Assembly (NCBI GenBank): GCA_052035235.1
Contig: JBPOHT010000049.1
Span: 46,137-110,136, forward strand
Direction of reading: 5' to 3'
Origin: Solimonas_A sp052035235
GTDB taxonomy: Bacteria; Pseudomonadota; Gammaproteobacteria; Nevskiales; Nevskiaceae
Length of the DNA stretch: 64,000 bases
In this document: piece after piece, positions 1-10,400 of the stretch
Position numbering within the stretch: the first letter of the stretch is position 1
Layout: every line of letters begins with the position of its first letter
Translations under genes and position numbers: made by a program
The notes under the pieces: generated by a model
The model's database searches: none
What the model saw: the letters and a program-made list of their open reading frames with translations, nothing else
What the model was told of the DNA's origin: nothing

Positions 1-668
1 CCGATCAGTTGCGCACCCTCGGCGCTGAACACCTCGCGCAACCATTGCTTGCCGGCGGGCGGGACCACGGCGAACCGGTCGCGGCCCAGCCAGAACACCA
101 GCGTGGCCACGGCCATGGCGATGGCGGGAATGCCAAAGGCCCAGCGCGGTCCGTTGGTTTGCAGCAGCCAGGGGCACAGCAGGATGGAGATCAGCGCGCC
201 GGCGTTGATCGAGAGGTAGAACCAGGAGAAGGCACGTTCGATCAGGTGCTGGTTCTTGGAGCTGAACTGGTCGCCGACGTTGGTCGAGACGCAGGGCTTG
301 ATGCCGCCGGTGCCGAAGGCGATCAGGAACAGGCCGATGGCCAGGCCCGTGGTACCGCTGGACAACGCCAGCACGGCACAACCAATCGTGTAGGCGATGG
401 AGAAGGTGATGATGGTGCGGAACTTGCCCCAGAACACGTCCGAGACGATGGCTCCGATCAGCGGGAAGAAATACGCGCCGGACTTGAACAGCGACTGCCA
501 GGTGGTGGCCTGCGCCTCGCCGACCTGCAGGAACTGCACCATGTAGATCGACAGGATCGCGTTGATGCCGTAGAAGCAGAAGCGCTCCGCGAACTCGTTG
601 CTGACGATGTACGGGATGCCGGCCGGCATGCGGTCGTCGCGGGTGTCGGTTGAAGTCGTCTCTTTCAC
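1..668 (-). CDS. POT/PTR-family proton-dependent oligopeptide transporter (C-terminus beyond the left edge)
   Basis: Inner-membrane symporter expected to import di- and tripeptides with protons. About 222 codons are visible. The N-terminal stretch NEFAERFCFYG matches the POT signature ExxERFxYYG, and several hydrophobic helices follow (for example around GLAIGLFLIAFGTGGIKPC, a conserved POT loop). I take the GTG at 668, nine bases after the S9 peptidase stop, giving MKETTSTDTRDD; an in-frame ATG at 629 is the alternative. Neither has a strong ribosome site, which fits translational coupling to the gene before it. It is the most distal visible gene of the long peptide-catabolism operon and would supply the cytoplasm with peptide fragments. 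Confidence 0.88.
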   Translation of the reverse strand, partial: MKETTSTDTRDDRMPAGIPYIVSNEFAERFCFYGINAILSIYMVQFLQVGEAQATTWQSLFKSGAYFFPLIGAIVSDVFWGKFRTIITFSIAYTIGCAVLALSSGTTGLAIGLFLIAFGTGGIKPCVSTNVGDQFSSKNQHLIERAFSWFYLSINAGALISILLCPWLLQTNGPRWAFGIPAIAMAVATLVFWLGRDRFAVVPPAGKQWLREVFSAEGAQLI

Positions 669-677
669 GTCGTTGTC

Positions 678-2807
678 TCAGTGGTTCACTGCCGCTTGCC
701 GCGCGTCGCCGGTCCAGCGGCCCATCCAGGCCTCGACGGTCCGGTACCATTGCTCGCTGTTCCTGGGCTTGAGGATCCAGTGGTTCTCGTCCGGGAACAT
801 CAGCAGCTGGCTGGGAACCCCACGTCGCTGCAGCGCCGTGAACGTGGAGACAGCCTGTTCGGGCGGCACGCGAAAATCCTTTTCGCCATGCGTCAGGAGC
901 ATCGGCACCGTCCAGTCCTGCACATGGTTCACCGGATTCTGGCGCTCGTAGTTCTGCGGCTTCTCGAAGTACGGGCCGTCATGCTCCCATTCGACGAAGA
1001 ACTGCTCGTCGGTGCCGTAGGCCATGGAGCGGTTGTCGAAGATGCCGGCGTGATTGACCAGGCACTTGAAGGCGCCAGGCCAGTTGCCGGCGATCCAGTT
1101 CATCATGTAGCCGCCATAGCTGGCGCCCAGCGCGCAGGCCCGGTCACCATCCAGATAATTGAAGCTCTGGAGCGCGAATGCCCAGCCCCTGCGCAGGTCT
1201 TCCAGGGGTTTGCCGCCCCAGTCGCCGTGGATCGAATCGGTGAAGCGCTGTCCGTAGCCCGTGGAGCCGTGGAAGTCGATGAACACCACGGCATAGCCCA
1301 TGCCGGAAAAGACGGCCGGGTTCCAGCGGTAGTGCCAGAGATTGCCCATGCTGCCCTGGGGGCCTCCATGAACGATGAAGGCCACCGGATATTTCTGGCC
1401 CGGCACGTAATTCCAGGGCTTCACGACATGGCCGTACACGGTTTCGTCGTTCCAGCCGGGGAAGGAGAACTGTTCGGCGTCTCCGAAGCGGATGCCTGCC
1501 AGCCGTTCATGGTTGATCGCGGTCAGCGCGCGTGCGGGGCCACCCCTGGTGCCGACCTGGAACAACTGGTCTGGCGAGTTGATGCCGTTCTGCTGGTAGA
1601 CGATGCCGCCCTTGCCGAGGCTGAAGGCCTTGATGGTGCCCTTCTCCGTCAGCCGCGTGACGCGGCCATCGGCCACCGCCACGGCGAACAGCGGCACCTG
1701 GCCCCGATCCTGCGCGATGCAGAACAGCGTGCGGCCGTCGGCGGAGAGCGCCATCGTGTCCGGCGAGTGATCCCAACCGGGAGCGATCTCGCGCGTCCTG
1801 CCGCTGGCCAGCATCTTCTCCATCAGGCGGAAGCGGTCCGACTCGAACATGGCGCGTGACATCGCGCGGTAGTAGAGCTTGCGGCCGTCCGGAGAGAACC
1901 ACGGTCCGGTATCGGTCGCCGGATTGTCGGCCGTCAGGTTGCGGGGCTCTCCGGAACCGTCGGACGCGACCAGGAACAGGTCGAGATTGGTGCTGATGGA
2001 TTCATTGGCACCCGCCACGCGCGCCGTGAATACCAGGGATTTGCCATCCGGCGAGAAAGCCCATTCCTCGTCGCCGCCGAAGGGCTTGGAAGGCACGTCG
2101 CCGTCGATTCCCTTGCTGACCCGGACGGGTGCGCCGATCTTTCCATCCGCGCCGACCGCAGCCGTGAACAGTTGCGAGCGCGAGCCGCGCTTCCATTGGT
2201 CGAAGTGGCGCACGAAAAGCTGCGTATGCAGCATGCCGCTGCCCGCCGGCGCGGCCTGGTCATCGAACTTCCTGCGGCTGCAGGCGAGATCCGCGCACTC
2301 CGTGAAGACCTCCAGGGCGAAGGCCAGGCGCGATCCATCCGCCGACAGCTTGAACGCTCCGACATCCAATGGCAGATCGCTCACCTGGCTGGCTTCCCCC
2401 GAGCGCGTGTCCAGCCGCCAGATCTGCGAGCTCCCGCTCCGCGTCGACAGGAAGTACAGCCATTTTCCGTCCGGCGACCAGCGTGGTGACTCGCTGCTGG
2501 CATCGCTCCCGCTCAGCCGGCGCGCCGGCAGATTGCCGTCGATCGGGGCCAGCCACAGGCTCTGCCTGCCCTTGTTGGCGGCGTAGTCGGTTTCCCGCAG
2601 GGTATAGGCCACGGCCTTTCCCGACGGGGAAAGGCGGGGATCGGAGACGCGCTCCATCATCACCAGGTCGTCCACCGTCATGCCGCGTGCGACCGGCGAC
2701 GGCGCGGCAGGGGCCGGAAGCGCGGCAACGCCGAGGAGCAGGCAGCAGGCCAGGCGGCCGGCACCGGCCAACCGAGCACGGCGCTGGGATGCGCGGGCCC
2801 GGCTCAC
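678..2807 (-). CDS. S9 family prolyl oligopeptidase, exported
   Basis: Serine peptidase of the prolyl-oligopeptidase/acylaminoacyl-peptidase group (709 aa), expected to cut short peptides in the periplasm. A signal-peptide-like N-terminus (Arg-rich, then CCLLLGVAALPAPAA) precedes a beta-propeller with WSPDGKWLYF-type repeats, then an alpha/beta-hydrolase domain. The nucleophile is Ser563 in GASYGGYM, with Asp644 (KDFRVPP) and His676 (ENHWI) completing the triad. Its ATG overlaps the stop of the M13 peptidase upstream (ATGA), so the two are translationally coupled. Some family members release N-blocked or proline-like residues, which suits a cluster for unusual peptides. Substrate preference cannot be read from sequence. 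Confidence 0.93.
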   Translation of the reverse strand: MSRARASQRRARLAGAGRLACCLLLGVAALPAPAAPSPVARGMTVDDLVMMERVSDPRLSPSGKAVAYTLRETDYAANKGRQSLWLAPIDGNLPARRLSGSDASSESPRWSPDGKWLYFLSTRSGSSQIWRLDTRSGEASQVSDLPLDVGAFKLSADGSRLAFALEVFTECADLACSRRKFDDQAAPAGSGMLHTQLFVRHFDQWKRGSRSQLFTAAVGADGKIGAPVRVSKGIDGDVPSKPFGGDEEWAFSPDGKSLVFTARVAGANESISTNLDLFLVASDGSGEPRNLTADNPATDTGPWFSPDGRKLYYRAMSRAMFESDRFRLMEKMLASGRTREIAPGWDHSPDTMALSADGRTLFCIAQDRGQVPLFAVAVADGRVTRLTEKGTIKAFSLGKGGIVYQQNGINSPDQLFQVGTRGGPARALTAINHERLAGIRFGDAEQFSFPGWNDETVYGHVVKPWNYVPGQKYPVAFIVHGGPQGSMGNLWHYRWNPAVFSGMGYAVVFIDFHGSTGYGQRFTDSIHGDWGGKPLEDLRRGWAFALQSFNYLDGDRACALGASYGGYMMNWIAGNWPGAFKCLVNHAGIFDNRSMAYGTDEQFFVEWEHDGPYFEKPQNYERQNPVNHVQDWTVPMLLTHGEKDFRVPPEQAVSTFTALQRRGVPSQLLMFPDENHWILKPRNSEQWYRTVEAWMGRWTGDARQAAVNH

Positions 2808-4879
2808 CAGATCTTCACCCGCTGCTCCGGCGCCAGGTACATCTTGTCCTGCGGCGTGACCCCGAAGGCCGGGTAGAACTCCGGCACGTTGACCACGGTG
2901 CCGTTGACGCGGTATTCCGACGGCGAATGCGCGTCGGTCTTCAGGCGCTTCAGCAACTCCTGCTCACGGTACTTGCGCGCCCAGGCCTGGGCCCAGCCCA
3001 TGAAGAAGCGCTGGTCGCCGGTGAAGCCGTCGATGATCTCCGGCTCCTGGCCGTTCAGCGAGAGCCTGTAGGCCTGGTAGGCGATCGACAGGCCGCCGAG
3101 GTCGCCGATGTTCTCGCCCACCGTCAGCGCGCCGCTCACGCAATGGCCCTGCAACGGGCAGTAGGCATCGAACTGCGCAATCAAGGCCTTGGCACGCGCA
3201 TCGAAGGCCTGGCGATCCTGGTCGGTCCACCAGGACTTGAGGTTGCCGTCGCCGTCGTACTTGGAGCCCTGGTCGTCGAAGCCATGGCCGATCTCGTGGC
3301 CGATCACCGCGCCGATGCCGCCGTAGTTCAGGGCGTCGTCCGCCGCCATGTCGAAGAACGGCGGCTGCAGGAAGGCGGCCGGGAACACGATCTCGTTGAG
3401 GCTGGCGTTGTAGTAGGCGTTGAAGGTCTGCGGCGTCAGCAGCCATTCCTCGCGGTCGATCGGTGCGCCCAGCTTGGCGCGTTCGCGCTGGAACTCCACC
3501 TCGGTGGAACGCGCCATGTTGCCGTAGAGGTCGTCCGGCTCGATCACCAGCGCCGAGTAGTCCTTCCAGCGGTTGGGATAGCCGATCTTCAGCGAAAAGC
3601 GCGACAGCTTGGCCAGCGCCTTCTGCTTGGTCTCGGCGCTCATCCAGTCCAGGTCCTTGATGCTTTGTTCGTAGGCCTGGGTGAGATGGCCCACCATCAC
3701 CGTCAAACGCTGCTTGGCCTGGGGCGGAAAATGCCGCTGCACGTAGAGCCGGCCCAGCACCTCGCCCAGCGCCGTCTCCCCGGCCTGCACCGCGCGCTTC
3801 CAGCGCGGGCGGTTCTCCTGGGTGCCAGCCAGCGTCTGGCCATGGAAGGCGAAGTTCTCGTCGACGAAGGCCTTGCCCAGCAGCGGCGCCGCGTTGCTGA
3901 GTAGACGAAATTTCAGGTACTGCCGCCAGGTCGCCAGCTTCTCCTGCTGCATCAGCCGCGCCAGCCCCTTGAAGTAGCTGGGCTGGCGCACGATCAGACC
4001 CGGCGATTTTGCGGCGCCGACCTCATCCACGTAGGCCTGCCAGTCGAAGTCCGGCGTGATGCCCTGGAGCGCCTTGAACGAATACTTGTTGTAGGTCTTC
4101 TCGTCGTCGCGGTCCTCCACGCGCGTCCACTGGATGCGCGCGATGCGGGTCTCCAGCGCCAGGATGTTGCGCGCCGCCTGCGCCGCGTCGGGCATCTGCG
4201 CCAGGCGCAGCATCTTCTCGACATGCGCGAGGTACTTGGCGCGCAAAGCCTTGAACTTGGGGTCGTCCGACAGGTAGTAGTCGCGGTCCGGCATGCCCAG
4301 GCCCGAAGGCGTGCCGTAGTACGGCGCCGCCTGGCCGATGGAGGCGATGTACTGCGTCGCCAGCTTGGGGTCCTGGCCGATGGCGTAGAACACCGGCGAG
4401 GGCACGCCGGTCCGCGCGAAGTGCGCGAACACGCGTGCCAGCTCGCGCTTGCGGACGATGGCGTCCACCGCGGCGAACTCCGCCTGCAGGGGCTTGAGGC
4501 CCAGAGCCTCGATCCGCGCCTCGTCCATGTAGCTGGCATGCAGGTCGCCCAGCTTCTGCGCATCCGATCCGGGAGCCTTGGCGGGTTTTGCCGCCGTCTC
4601 CTCGATGATGCTGCGCAACTGGCCTTCGACGATATCGACCTGACGCAGGTACTTGGCGTAATTGGAGCGGTCTGCGGGGATCTCCGTCGTCGCCAGCCAG
4701 CGCCCGTTGACGTGGCGGTAGAGATCGTCCTGCGGGCGCACCTGGGCGTCGATGGCCGCCATGTCGATGCCCGACACCGGCTTCGCAGCCGGCACGGCCG
4801 ACGTCGCCGGCTGCGGCACGGCGCTGGCGCAGGCCGTCAGCACGCCGGCAGCCAAGGCTGTCACCCAGAACTTGTTCAT
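2804..4879 (-). CDS. M13 (neprilysin/PepO-like) zinc metallopeptidase, lipoprotein
   Basis: Zinc endopeptidase for oligopeptides, 691 aa. I choose the ATG at 4879 because it starts a lipoprotein signal (MNKFWVTALAAGVLTAC); a longer frame back to 4948 would hide it. The catalytic motif HEIGH is at 528-532, and the third zinc ligand with its partner aspartate lies in ENIGD (E589, D593). The substrate-binding FNAYYNASLNEI motif lies just upstream. It begins 25 bases after alanine dehydrogenase and overlaps the S9 peptidase by four bases. It is likely anchored to the outer or inner membrane facing the periplasm, working on peptides admitted by the TonB receptor. Confidence 0.94.
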   Translation of the reverse strand: MNKFWVTALAAGVLTACASAVPQPATSAVPAAKPVSGIDMAAIDAQVRPQDDLYRHVNGRWLATTEIPADRSNYAKYLRQVDIVEGQLRSIIEETAAKPAKAPGSDAQKLGDLHASYMDEARIEALGLKPLQAEFAAVDAIVRKRELARVFAHFARTGVPSPVFYAIGQDPKLATQYIASIGQAAPYYGTPSGLGMPDRDYYLSDDPKFKALRAKYLAHVEKMLRLAQMPDAAQAARNILALETRIARIQWTRVEDRDDEKTYNKYSFKALQGITPDFDWQAYVDEVGAAKSPGLIVRQPSYFKGLARLMQQEKLATWRQYLKFRLLSNAAPLLGKAFVDENFAFHGQTLAGTQENRPRWKRAVQAGETALGEVLGRLYVQRHFPPQAKQRLTVMVGHLTQAYEQSIKDLDWMSAETKQKALAKLSRFSLKIGYPNRWKDYSALVIEPDDLYGNMARSTEVEFQRERAKLGAPIDREEWLLTPQTFNAYYNASLNEIVFPAAFLQPPFFDMAADDALNYGGIGAVIGHEIGHGFDDQGSKYDGDGNLKSWWTDQDRQAFDARAKALIAQFDAYCPLQGHCVSGALTVGENIGDLGGLSIAYQAYRLSLNGQEPEIIDGFTGDQRFFMGWAQAWARKYREQELLKRLKTDAHSPSEYRVNGTVVNVPEFYPAFGVTPQDKMYLAPEQRVKIW

Positions 4880-4904
4880 CGGGATGTCCTTGCCAGGCAG
4901 GCCG

Positions 4905-6050
4905 TCAGTGCGTCGCGAATCTCGTGGCCGGCGCTGCGCCAAGCACATCGTTCACCGGGCAATAGTCATAGGCGAGCGCGTCGGCCACGGCCTTGTAGGT
5001 AACCTTGCCGACGTGGATGTTGAGGCCGTCGCGCAGGTTGCCGTCGGCCAGCGCCGCCGCCCGGTAGCCCTTGTCGGCCAGCGCGATGACGTAAGGCAGG
5101 GTGGCGTTGGTCAGCGCGAAGGTGGAGGTCCGCGCCACGCCGCCCGGCATGTTGGCCACGCAGTAGTGCACGATACCGTCCACCGTGTAGGTCGGCTGCT
5201 GGTGCGTGGTTGGCCGCGAGGTCTCGAAGCAGCCACCCTGGTCGATGGCCACGTCCACGATCACCGCGCCCGGCTTCATGGTCTTGAGCATCGGGCGGGT
5301 GACCAGCTTGGGCGCGGTCGCGCCCGGCACCAGCACCGCGCCGATCACCAGGTCCGCCTTGGCCACGCAGGCTTCCAGCGCGTCGGCGGTGGAATACAGC
5401 GTCTTCAGGCGTCCGTCGAAGATCGTGTCCAGCCAGTTCAGGCGGGCAATCGAGCGGTCCAGGATGGTCACGTCCGCACCCATGCCCACGGCGATGCGCG
5501 CGGCGTTGTAGCCCACCACGCCGCCGCCGATGACCAGCACGTCGGCCGGCGCCACGCCGGGCACGCCGCCCAGCAGCACGCCATTGCCGCCTTGCGCCTT
5601 CTCGATCGCATGCGCGCCGGCCTGGATCGACATGCGCCCGGCCACTTCGCTCATCGGCGCCAGCAGCGGCAGGCCGCCGCGGCCGTCGGTCACGGTCTCG
5701 TAGGCGATGGCGACGCAGCCGGAATCCACCAGCGCCCGGGTCTGCTCCGGATCCGGCGCCAGGTGCAGGTAGGTGAACAGCACCTGGCCCTCACGCAGCA
5801 TGCTGCATTCGACCGGCTGCGGCTCCTTGACCTTGACGATCATCTCGGCGCGGCGGAACACCTCGGCGGCGGTCGCCACCAGCTCGGCGCCCGCGTTGCG
5901 GTAGGCTTCGTCGGCGATGCCGATGCCCAGGCCCGCGCCTGCCTCGATCATCACCTGGTGGCCACGGCTGGTGAGCTCGCGCACGCCGGCCGGCGTGAGG
6001 CCCACGCGGTACTCGTGGTTCTTGATTTCCCTCGGCGTGCCGATGAGCAT
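4905..6050 (-). CDS. ald: Alanine dehydrogenase (NAD)
   Basis: Oxidative deamination of L-alanine to pyruvate, ammonia and NADH; 381 aa, the usual length. Residues expected for the active site are present: Arg15, Lys75 (VKVKEP) and His96 (YLHLAP), with a GGGVVGYNAA nucleotide-binding loop. It starts three bases after the 2,2-dialkylglycine decarboxylase-like gene, so the two are made together. Known DGD chemistry transfers an amino group to pyruvate to form L-alanine; this enzyme would regenerate the pyruvate acceptor and release the nitrogen. The pairing is therefore metabolically sensible rather than incidental. Confidence 0.96.
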   Translation of the reverse strand: MLIGTPREIKNHEYRVGLTPAGVRELTSRGHQVMIEAGAGLGIGIADEAYRNAGAELVATAAEVFRRAEMIVKVKEPQPVECSMLREGQVLFTYLHLAPDPEQTRALVDSGCVAIAYETVTDGRGGLPLLAPMSEVAGRMSIQAGAHAIEKAQGGNGVLLGGVPGVAPADVLVIGGGVVGYNAARIAVGMGADVTILDRSIARLNWLDTIFDGRLKTLYSTADALEACVAKADLVIGAVLVPGATAPKLVTRPMLKTMKPGAVIVDVAIDQGGCFETSRPTTHQQPTYTVDGIVHYCVANMPGGVARTSTFALTNATLPYVIALADKGYRAAALADGNLRDGLNIHVGKVTYKAVADALAYDYCPVNDVLGAAPATRFATH

Positions 6051-6053
6051 GGC

Positions 6054-7358
6054 TCAGGCCGCCTTGCGCAGCGTCGCCGCCTTGATGGCGTCGCGCAGTA
6101 TCGACAGGCCCAGGTCGATCTCGTCGTCCGAGATCGTCAGCGGCGGGGCGATGCGGAACACGCCGCCCATACCGCGCAGGTTGACGATGTTCATCGACAG
6201 GCCCAGCTCCATCGCGCAGTCGGTGATCAACGAGCCCAGCTCCGGCGCCGCAGCCTTCGATTCCTTGTCGCGCACGATCTCCATGCCCAGCATCAGGCCG
6301 CGTCCGCGCACGTCACCCACGCAGTCGAACTCCGCCATGATCGCCTCGAGGCCGGCCTTGAGGCGGTCGCCCGCCACGCGGGCACGCTCGGCCAGCTTGT
6401 CGCGCGCCAGGGCCTTGAGCACCGCCAGGCCGACGGCAGCCGGCAGCGGGTCGGAGACATGCGTGGTGTAGAACAGGAACCCGCGCTCGTGGCACAGCGC
6501 CTCGGTCGCCTCGGAAGCCAGCACCGCCGCCAACGGCAGGCCCGCGCCCAGGGTCTTGGACAGCGTCAGGATGTCCGGGACCACGCCGTCGCGCTCGAAG
6601 GCGAAGGTGTTGCCGGTACGGCCCATGCCGGTCTGCGCTTCGTCCAGCACCAGCATCATGCCGCGCTCGCGGCACTTGGCCTGCAGCGCCGCGAGATAGC
6701 CTTCGGGCAGTTCCAGGATGCCGCCGGAGCTCAGGATCGGCTCGGCGATGAAGGCGGCCAACGCGCCGGTGGACTGGCGGTCCACCAGCTCGAAGCCATA
6801 GTCCAGCTCCGCCTGCCAGTCGTGCTTGCCGTTCTTCAGGAACGTGGGGCGATAGGCATTGGGCGCCATGATCGCCATGCCGCCGACGCTCATCGGGCCG
6901 TAGCCCTTGCGGCCCGCCGAGTAGGTGCTGGCCGCCGCGCCGCCGGTCATGCCGTGCCAGGACTGGCCGAAGCCCACCACCTCGTAGCCACGGGTGGCCA
7001 TGCGCGCCATCTTCAGCGCCGCCTCGTTGGACTCGGCGCCGGTGCTGAGCAGCATCACGCGGTCCAGGCCCGGAGGCGCCAGCGCGGCCAGGGCCTCGGA
7101 GAGTTCAACCACCGGCTCCGACATCATGCTGCTGTGGATATGCGCCAGCTTGCCGACCCAATGACTCACCGTCTCGGTGATCTCCGGGTGGCTATGGCCG
7201 AGGATCGCGCTCATCTGGCCCGAGGTGAAATCGAGCACGCGGCGCCCGGAGGCGTCGTAGAGGAAGGAGCCCTCGCCCCGGACGGGGACGAAGTCGGCGA
7301 AGGTGCCGCCGTAGCGGAACACGGATTTGGCGGCTCGGGCGAGCAGTGCGTTGGTCAT
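6054..7358 (-). CDS. dgdA: 2,2-dialkylglycine decarboxylase (PLP, class III aminotransferase fold)
   Basis: PLP enzyme expected to decarboxylate 2-aminoisobutyrate (Aib) or isovaline to a ketone and CO2, then pass the amino group to pyruvate; 434 aa. It is much closer to the Burkholderia DGD, as I recall it, than to generic class III aminotransferases: FTSGQMSAILGH, AQSWHGMTG-like, EPILSSGG, LDEAQTG and TLSKTLGAGLP all match. The key residues appear at a constant offset of four from the Burkholderia numbering I remember: Gln48 (52), Trp134 (138), Glu206 (210), Ser211 (215), Lys268 (272) and Arg402 (406). It starts 57 bases after the M1 fusion and ends three bases before ald. The alternative is another dialkylglycine-like aminotransferase, but conserved Gln48 and Trp134 argue for decarboxylation. 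Confidence 0.87.
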   Translation of the reverse strand: MTNALLARAAKSVFRYGGTFADFVPVRGEGSFLYDASGRRVLDFTSGQMSAILGHSHPEITETVSHWVGKLAHIHSSMMSEPVVELSEALAALAPPGLDRVMLLSTGAESNEAALKMARMATRGYEVVGFGQSWHGMTGGAAASTYSAGRKGYGPMSVGGMAIMAPNAYRPTFLKNGKHDWQAELDYGFELVDRQSTGALAAFIAEPILSSGGILELPEGYLAALQAKCRERGMMLVLDEAQTGMGRTGNTFAFERDGVVPDILTLSKTLGAGLPLAAVLASEATEALCHERGFLFYTTHVSDPLPAAVGLAVLKALARDKLAERARVAGDRLKAGLEAIMAEFDCVGDVRGRGLMLGMEIVRDKESKAAAPELGSLITDCAMELGLSMNIVNLRGMGGVFRIAPPLTISDDEIDLGLSILRDAIKAATLRKAA

Positions 7359-7415
7359 GGCTGTGCTTCTTTGCTTGTCTGGTGGTGTCTGGTTGATGGG
7401 TCTTGCGAGCCGCTG

Positions 7416-10400
7416 TCAGCGGGCCGCCAGCGGCAACACGTTGTCGTCCGAGTTGCTGTCCACGTAGGTGTTGTAGGGGTCGACGCCGACGAAGGTCGGC
7501 TCCTGGTCGACGGTCAACGTCAGGGTCTGGCGCCCGCTGTGCAGGCGGTGGACCTGCATCGACAGGACGCTCTTCGCGGTGAAGTCGCGCTTGCCGGGCT
7601 CGGCCGAGAACACGCCGACGTCGAAGGCCTCGTCCAGCGGGGCATCGATCTCCCGGCCCCGGTCGTCGGCGTAGCGCTTGCGGGCGTCCATCTCGATGGC
7701 GACGCTCCAGCGGCCATCGGCCAGGCGGCTCTTGTGCGCGTCGACCACGCGGACGTCGTACATCGTGATCTTCTCGAACAGGTCGGTGATCAGCTGCTGG
7801 TGCTCGGCCCCGGCCTCCGCCCGCAGGCGCCGGATCAGGTCCCGCGAGTTGGGATAGGGCGCCGCCTTGAAGGCGTAGTCCTTGATCAGTGACCGCAGTG
7901 CGCGATTCACGGCCTCTTCGCCCAGGCGCTCCTTGAGCAGGTACATCACCATGCCGCCCTTCATGTAGCGGACGTGCGCCTGCTCCTCGACCCGGTCCAG
8001 CGACACCTCGCCCACGGTGGCCATGGCGCGGGCACGCAGGTAGGTGTCCAGCGAATGCTTGAGGAAACGGCGGATCTCTTCCTTGCCGTACATGCGCTCC
8101 ATGACCATCAGCGTCGAATACTGCGCCAGGGTTTCCGACAGCACGGTCTGGCCCTGCATGTCGGCGCCGATGACCTGGTGTGCCCACCACTGGTGCGCGA
8201 TCTCGTGCGCGGTGACGTAGGTGACGCCGTCGTACCAGTCCGGCTCGGGCGGCCCCAGGATGAAGCCGGCCGCCTCCGAGTACGCGACCGTGCCGGGGTA
8301 GGCCTGGGCAAAGTTGCGGTAGGCCGGGAATTCCACGATGCGCAGCTCGTTGAACTGGTACGGGCTGAAGCTCTTGGTGTAGTAGTCCATGGCCTCCTTC
8401 ATTGCCCGCATCATGCGGTCGACGTTGTAGCCATGATCCGGGTGGTGGTAGACCTCCAGGGACACGTCGTTCCACTGCTCCTGGCGCCGCTCGTAGCGCG
8501 CCGAGAGCACGGTGAAGAAGTGCTGGATCGGCGCCGTGGTCCTGAAGCGCGTGATGCGACGCTCGCCCTCGATCCTCGAGTCCATCTGGGTCCCGGGCGC
8601 CACGACGGTCTGGTCCTTGGCGGCGGAAATGGTCAGCTCGGCATTGACCCAGTCGCTGTCCGGCCGGAAGTAGTGGTTCAGGCGCGGAGCCTCATCGTCC
8701 AGTTGCGGCGGACGCAGTTCGTCCGGCAGGCCGTACTTGCGGCGCTGCGTGCGATCCGCCAGCGCATAGATGTTGTGCACACCCAGCAGCGGCGTGATCT
8801 CCCAGTTGTTCAGGAACGTGCCGTTCTCGACAACGCGGTTTTCGTTGTTGTTGTTACGGAAGCCCCGCTGCTCGCGCACCGTCTCGAAGCGGATTTCTGC
8901 GGTTTGCCCCGGCTGCAGCGGCTGGTCGAAGCGGTAGATGCGGAAGTGCAGGTCCGGAATTTCCTTGACCATGCGGGCGCCCTGGACCTCCAGCGAACGC
9001 ATCTGCAGATCGGCCACGGCATCCGTGCCCAGCCAGCTGCCTTTCTCGAGCTGGCGCACCCAGAACACCGGGATTTCGCTCAGCGGCGCACCGGTCTTGT
9101 TCTGGACCACGTAGCTGCCGCGGGTGGTCACCCTCGGCACCTCTGCCTGGATGTCGAGATCAAGTTTTACATCGGTGATGCGCGGCAGCGGCATCGACTT
9201 GTAGGGGAACAGCTGCTTCTCGTACTCCGCTGACCAGCGCTCGCTGTCGAGAGTGGTGCGCCATTCGTTGAGCACGTGCGTGTTGTAGTACACCACGCCG
9301 CCCGTGCCCAGCATGGCGAGGGCCGCCGCCGCCGTGATCCAGCCGGCGGTACCGCGCAGCCTGGACGGCAGGCGGCGGATGCGCTGCTTTAGCGGGGCGG
9401 AGGTCCCGCGGCGCCAGAGACCGTAGGCCAGTACCGCCAGCAGGGTCGCCGCCGCGGTCCACCAGGCCCGGTACCAGGCCGCGTACTGGGCGAATTCACC
9501 CTGCCCATTCATGTCCGACAAGGGCACCGGCGAGGTGCTGGCATACAGGTAGAGATGGTTCTCCCAACCCAGCCTGGGGAAGGCGATCTGCGCGGCGACC
9601 ACCAGCACGACTACCAGCAGTCCGCCGTACTTGTTCGGCACCAGCATCTGGATCAGGACGACCAGCACGGCGTATTGCGCCATGGTGATCATCCAGGGCA
9701 GCAGGTACCAGTTCAGGTAGTGCGTCAGCTCGAAATTGAAATAGCCCTTGAGTGCCTGCACGCCGAGCGCGGTGAACGCGCTGGCCAGCACCATGAGCCA
9801 CAGCACCAGGGCGATGGCGATGATCTTGGGCAGCACGAACACCCAGTCCGGCGACGGTGTCGCGTCGATGATCTGCTCGATGCGGCGCTCGCGGTCGCGC
9901 CATACCAGCTCGCCGGCGTAGTAGGCCGCGATCACCAGCGCGATGGTCGGGAACTCCACCACCAGCGCATTGATCATGATACGCGTCACCGGCAGAGTAT
10001 TGATGCCGAAGTCGTCACCGGAGTACCACAGGCCGATCAGCGCATTGAGGATCGCCATGCCCAGCAGCACCAGGAAGGACGGGCTGCGCAGCACGCTCAA
10101 AACGTCGAATCGGGTCAGGGTGGCGAGGGCCGACCAGCCGAGGCGGCGCGACGCCGGGGCCCGCGTGGCAGGCGGCAAACGGCGGCCCAGGTCCGGCGTC
10201 ACCGGATCCGCGGACGCCTTCGCAGGCTTGCCTTCATGGCCCACCCGCAGGAAGTTGCGCCAGGTCCAGGCCAGCATGCCCAGGGCAATGCCCATCCACA
10301 GCGCACGGTTCAGCAGCATGGGCCCGGCCAGCGGCACCAGTTGCCCGTTGCGCTCGGTGGGCGACCAGTACTGGGTGGTCAGCTTGAAGGCGGAGAGTGC

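Noticed and set aside
4752..7892. 1046-codon plus-strand open frame opposite ald and the decarboxylase gene
   Set aside because: His/Arg/Gln/Gly-rich translation typical of the antisense of GC-rich genes; the minus strand encodes clear enzymes.
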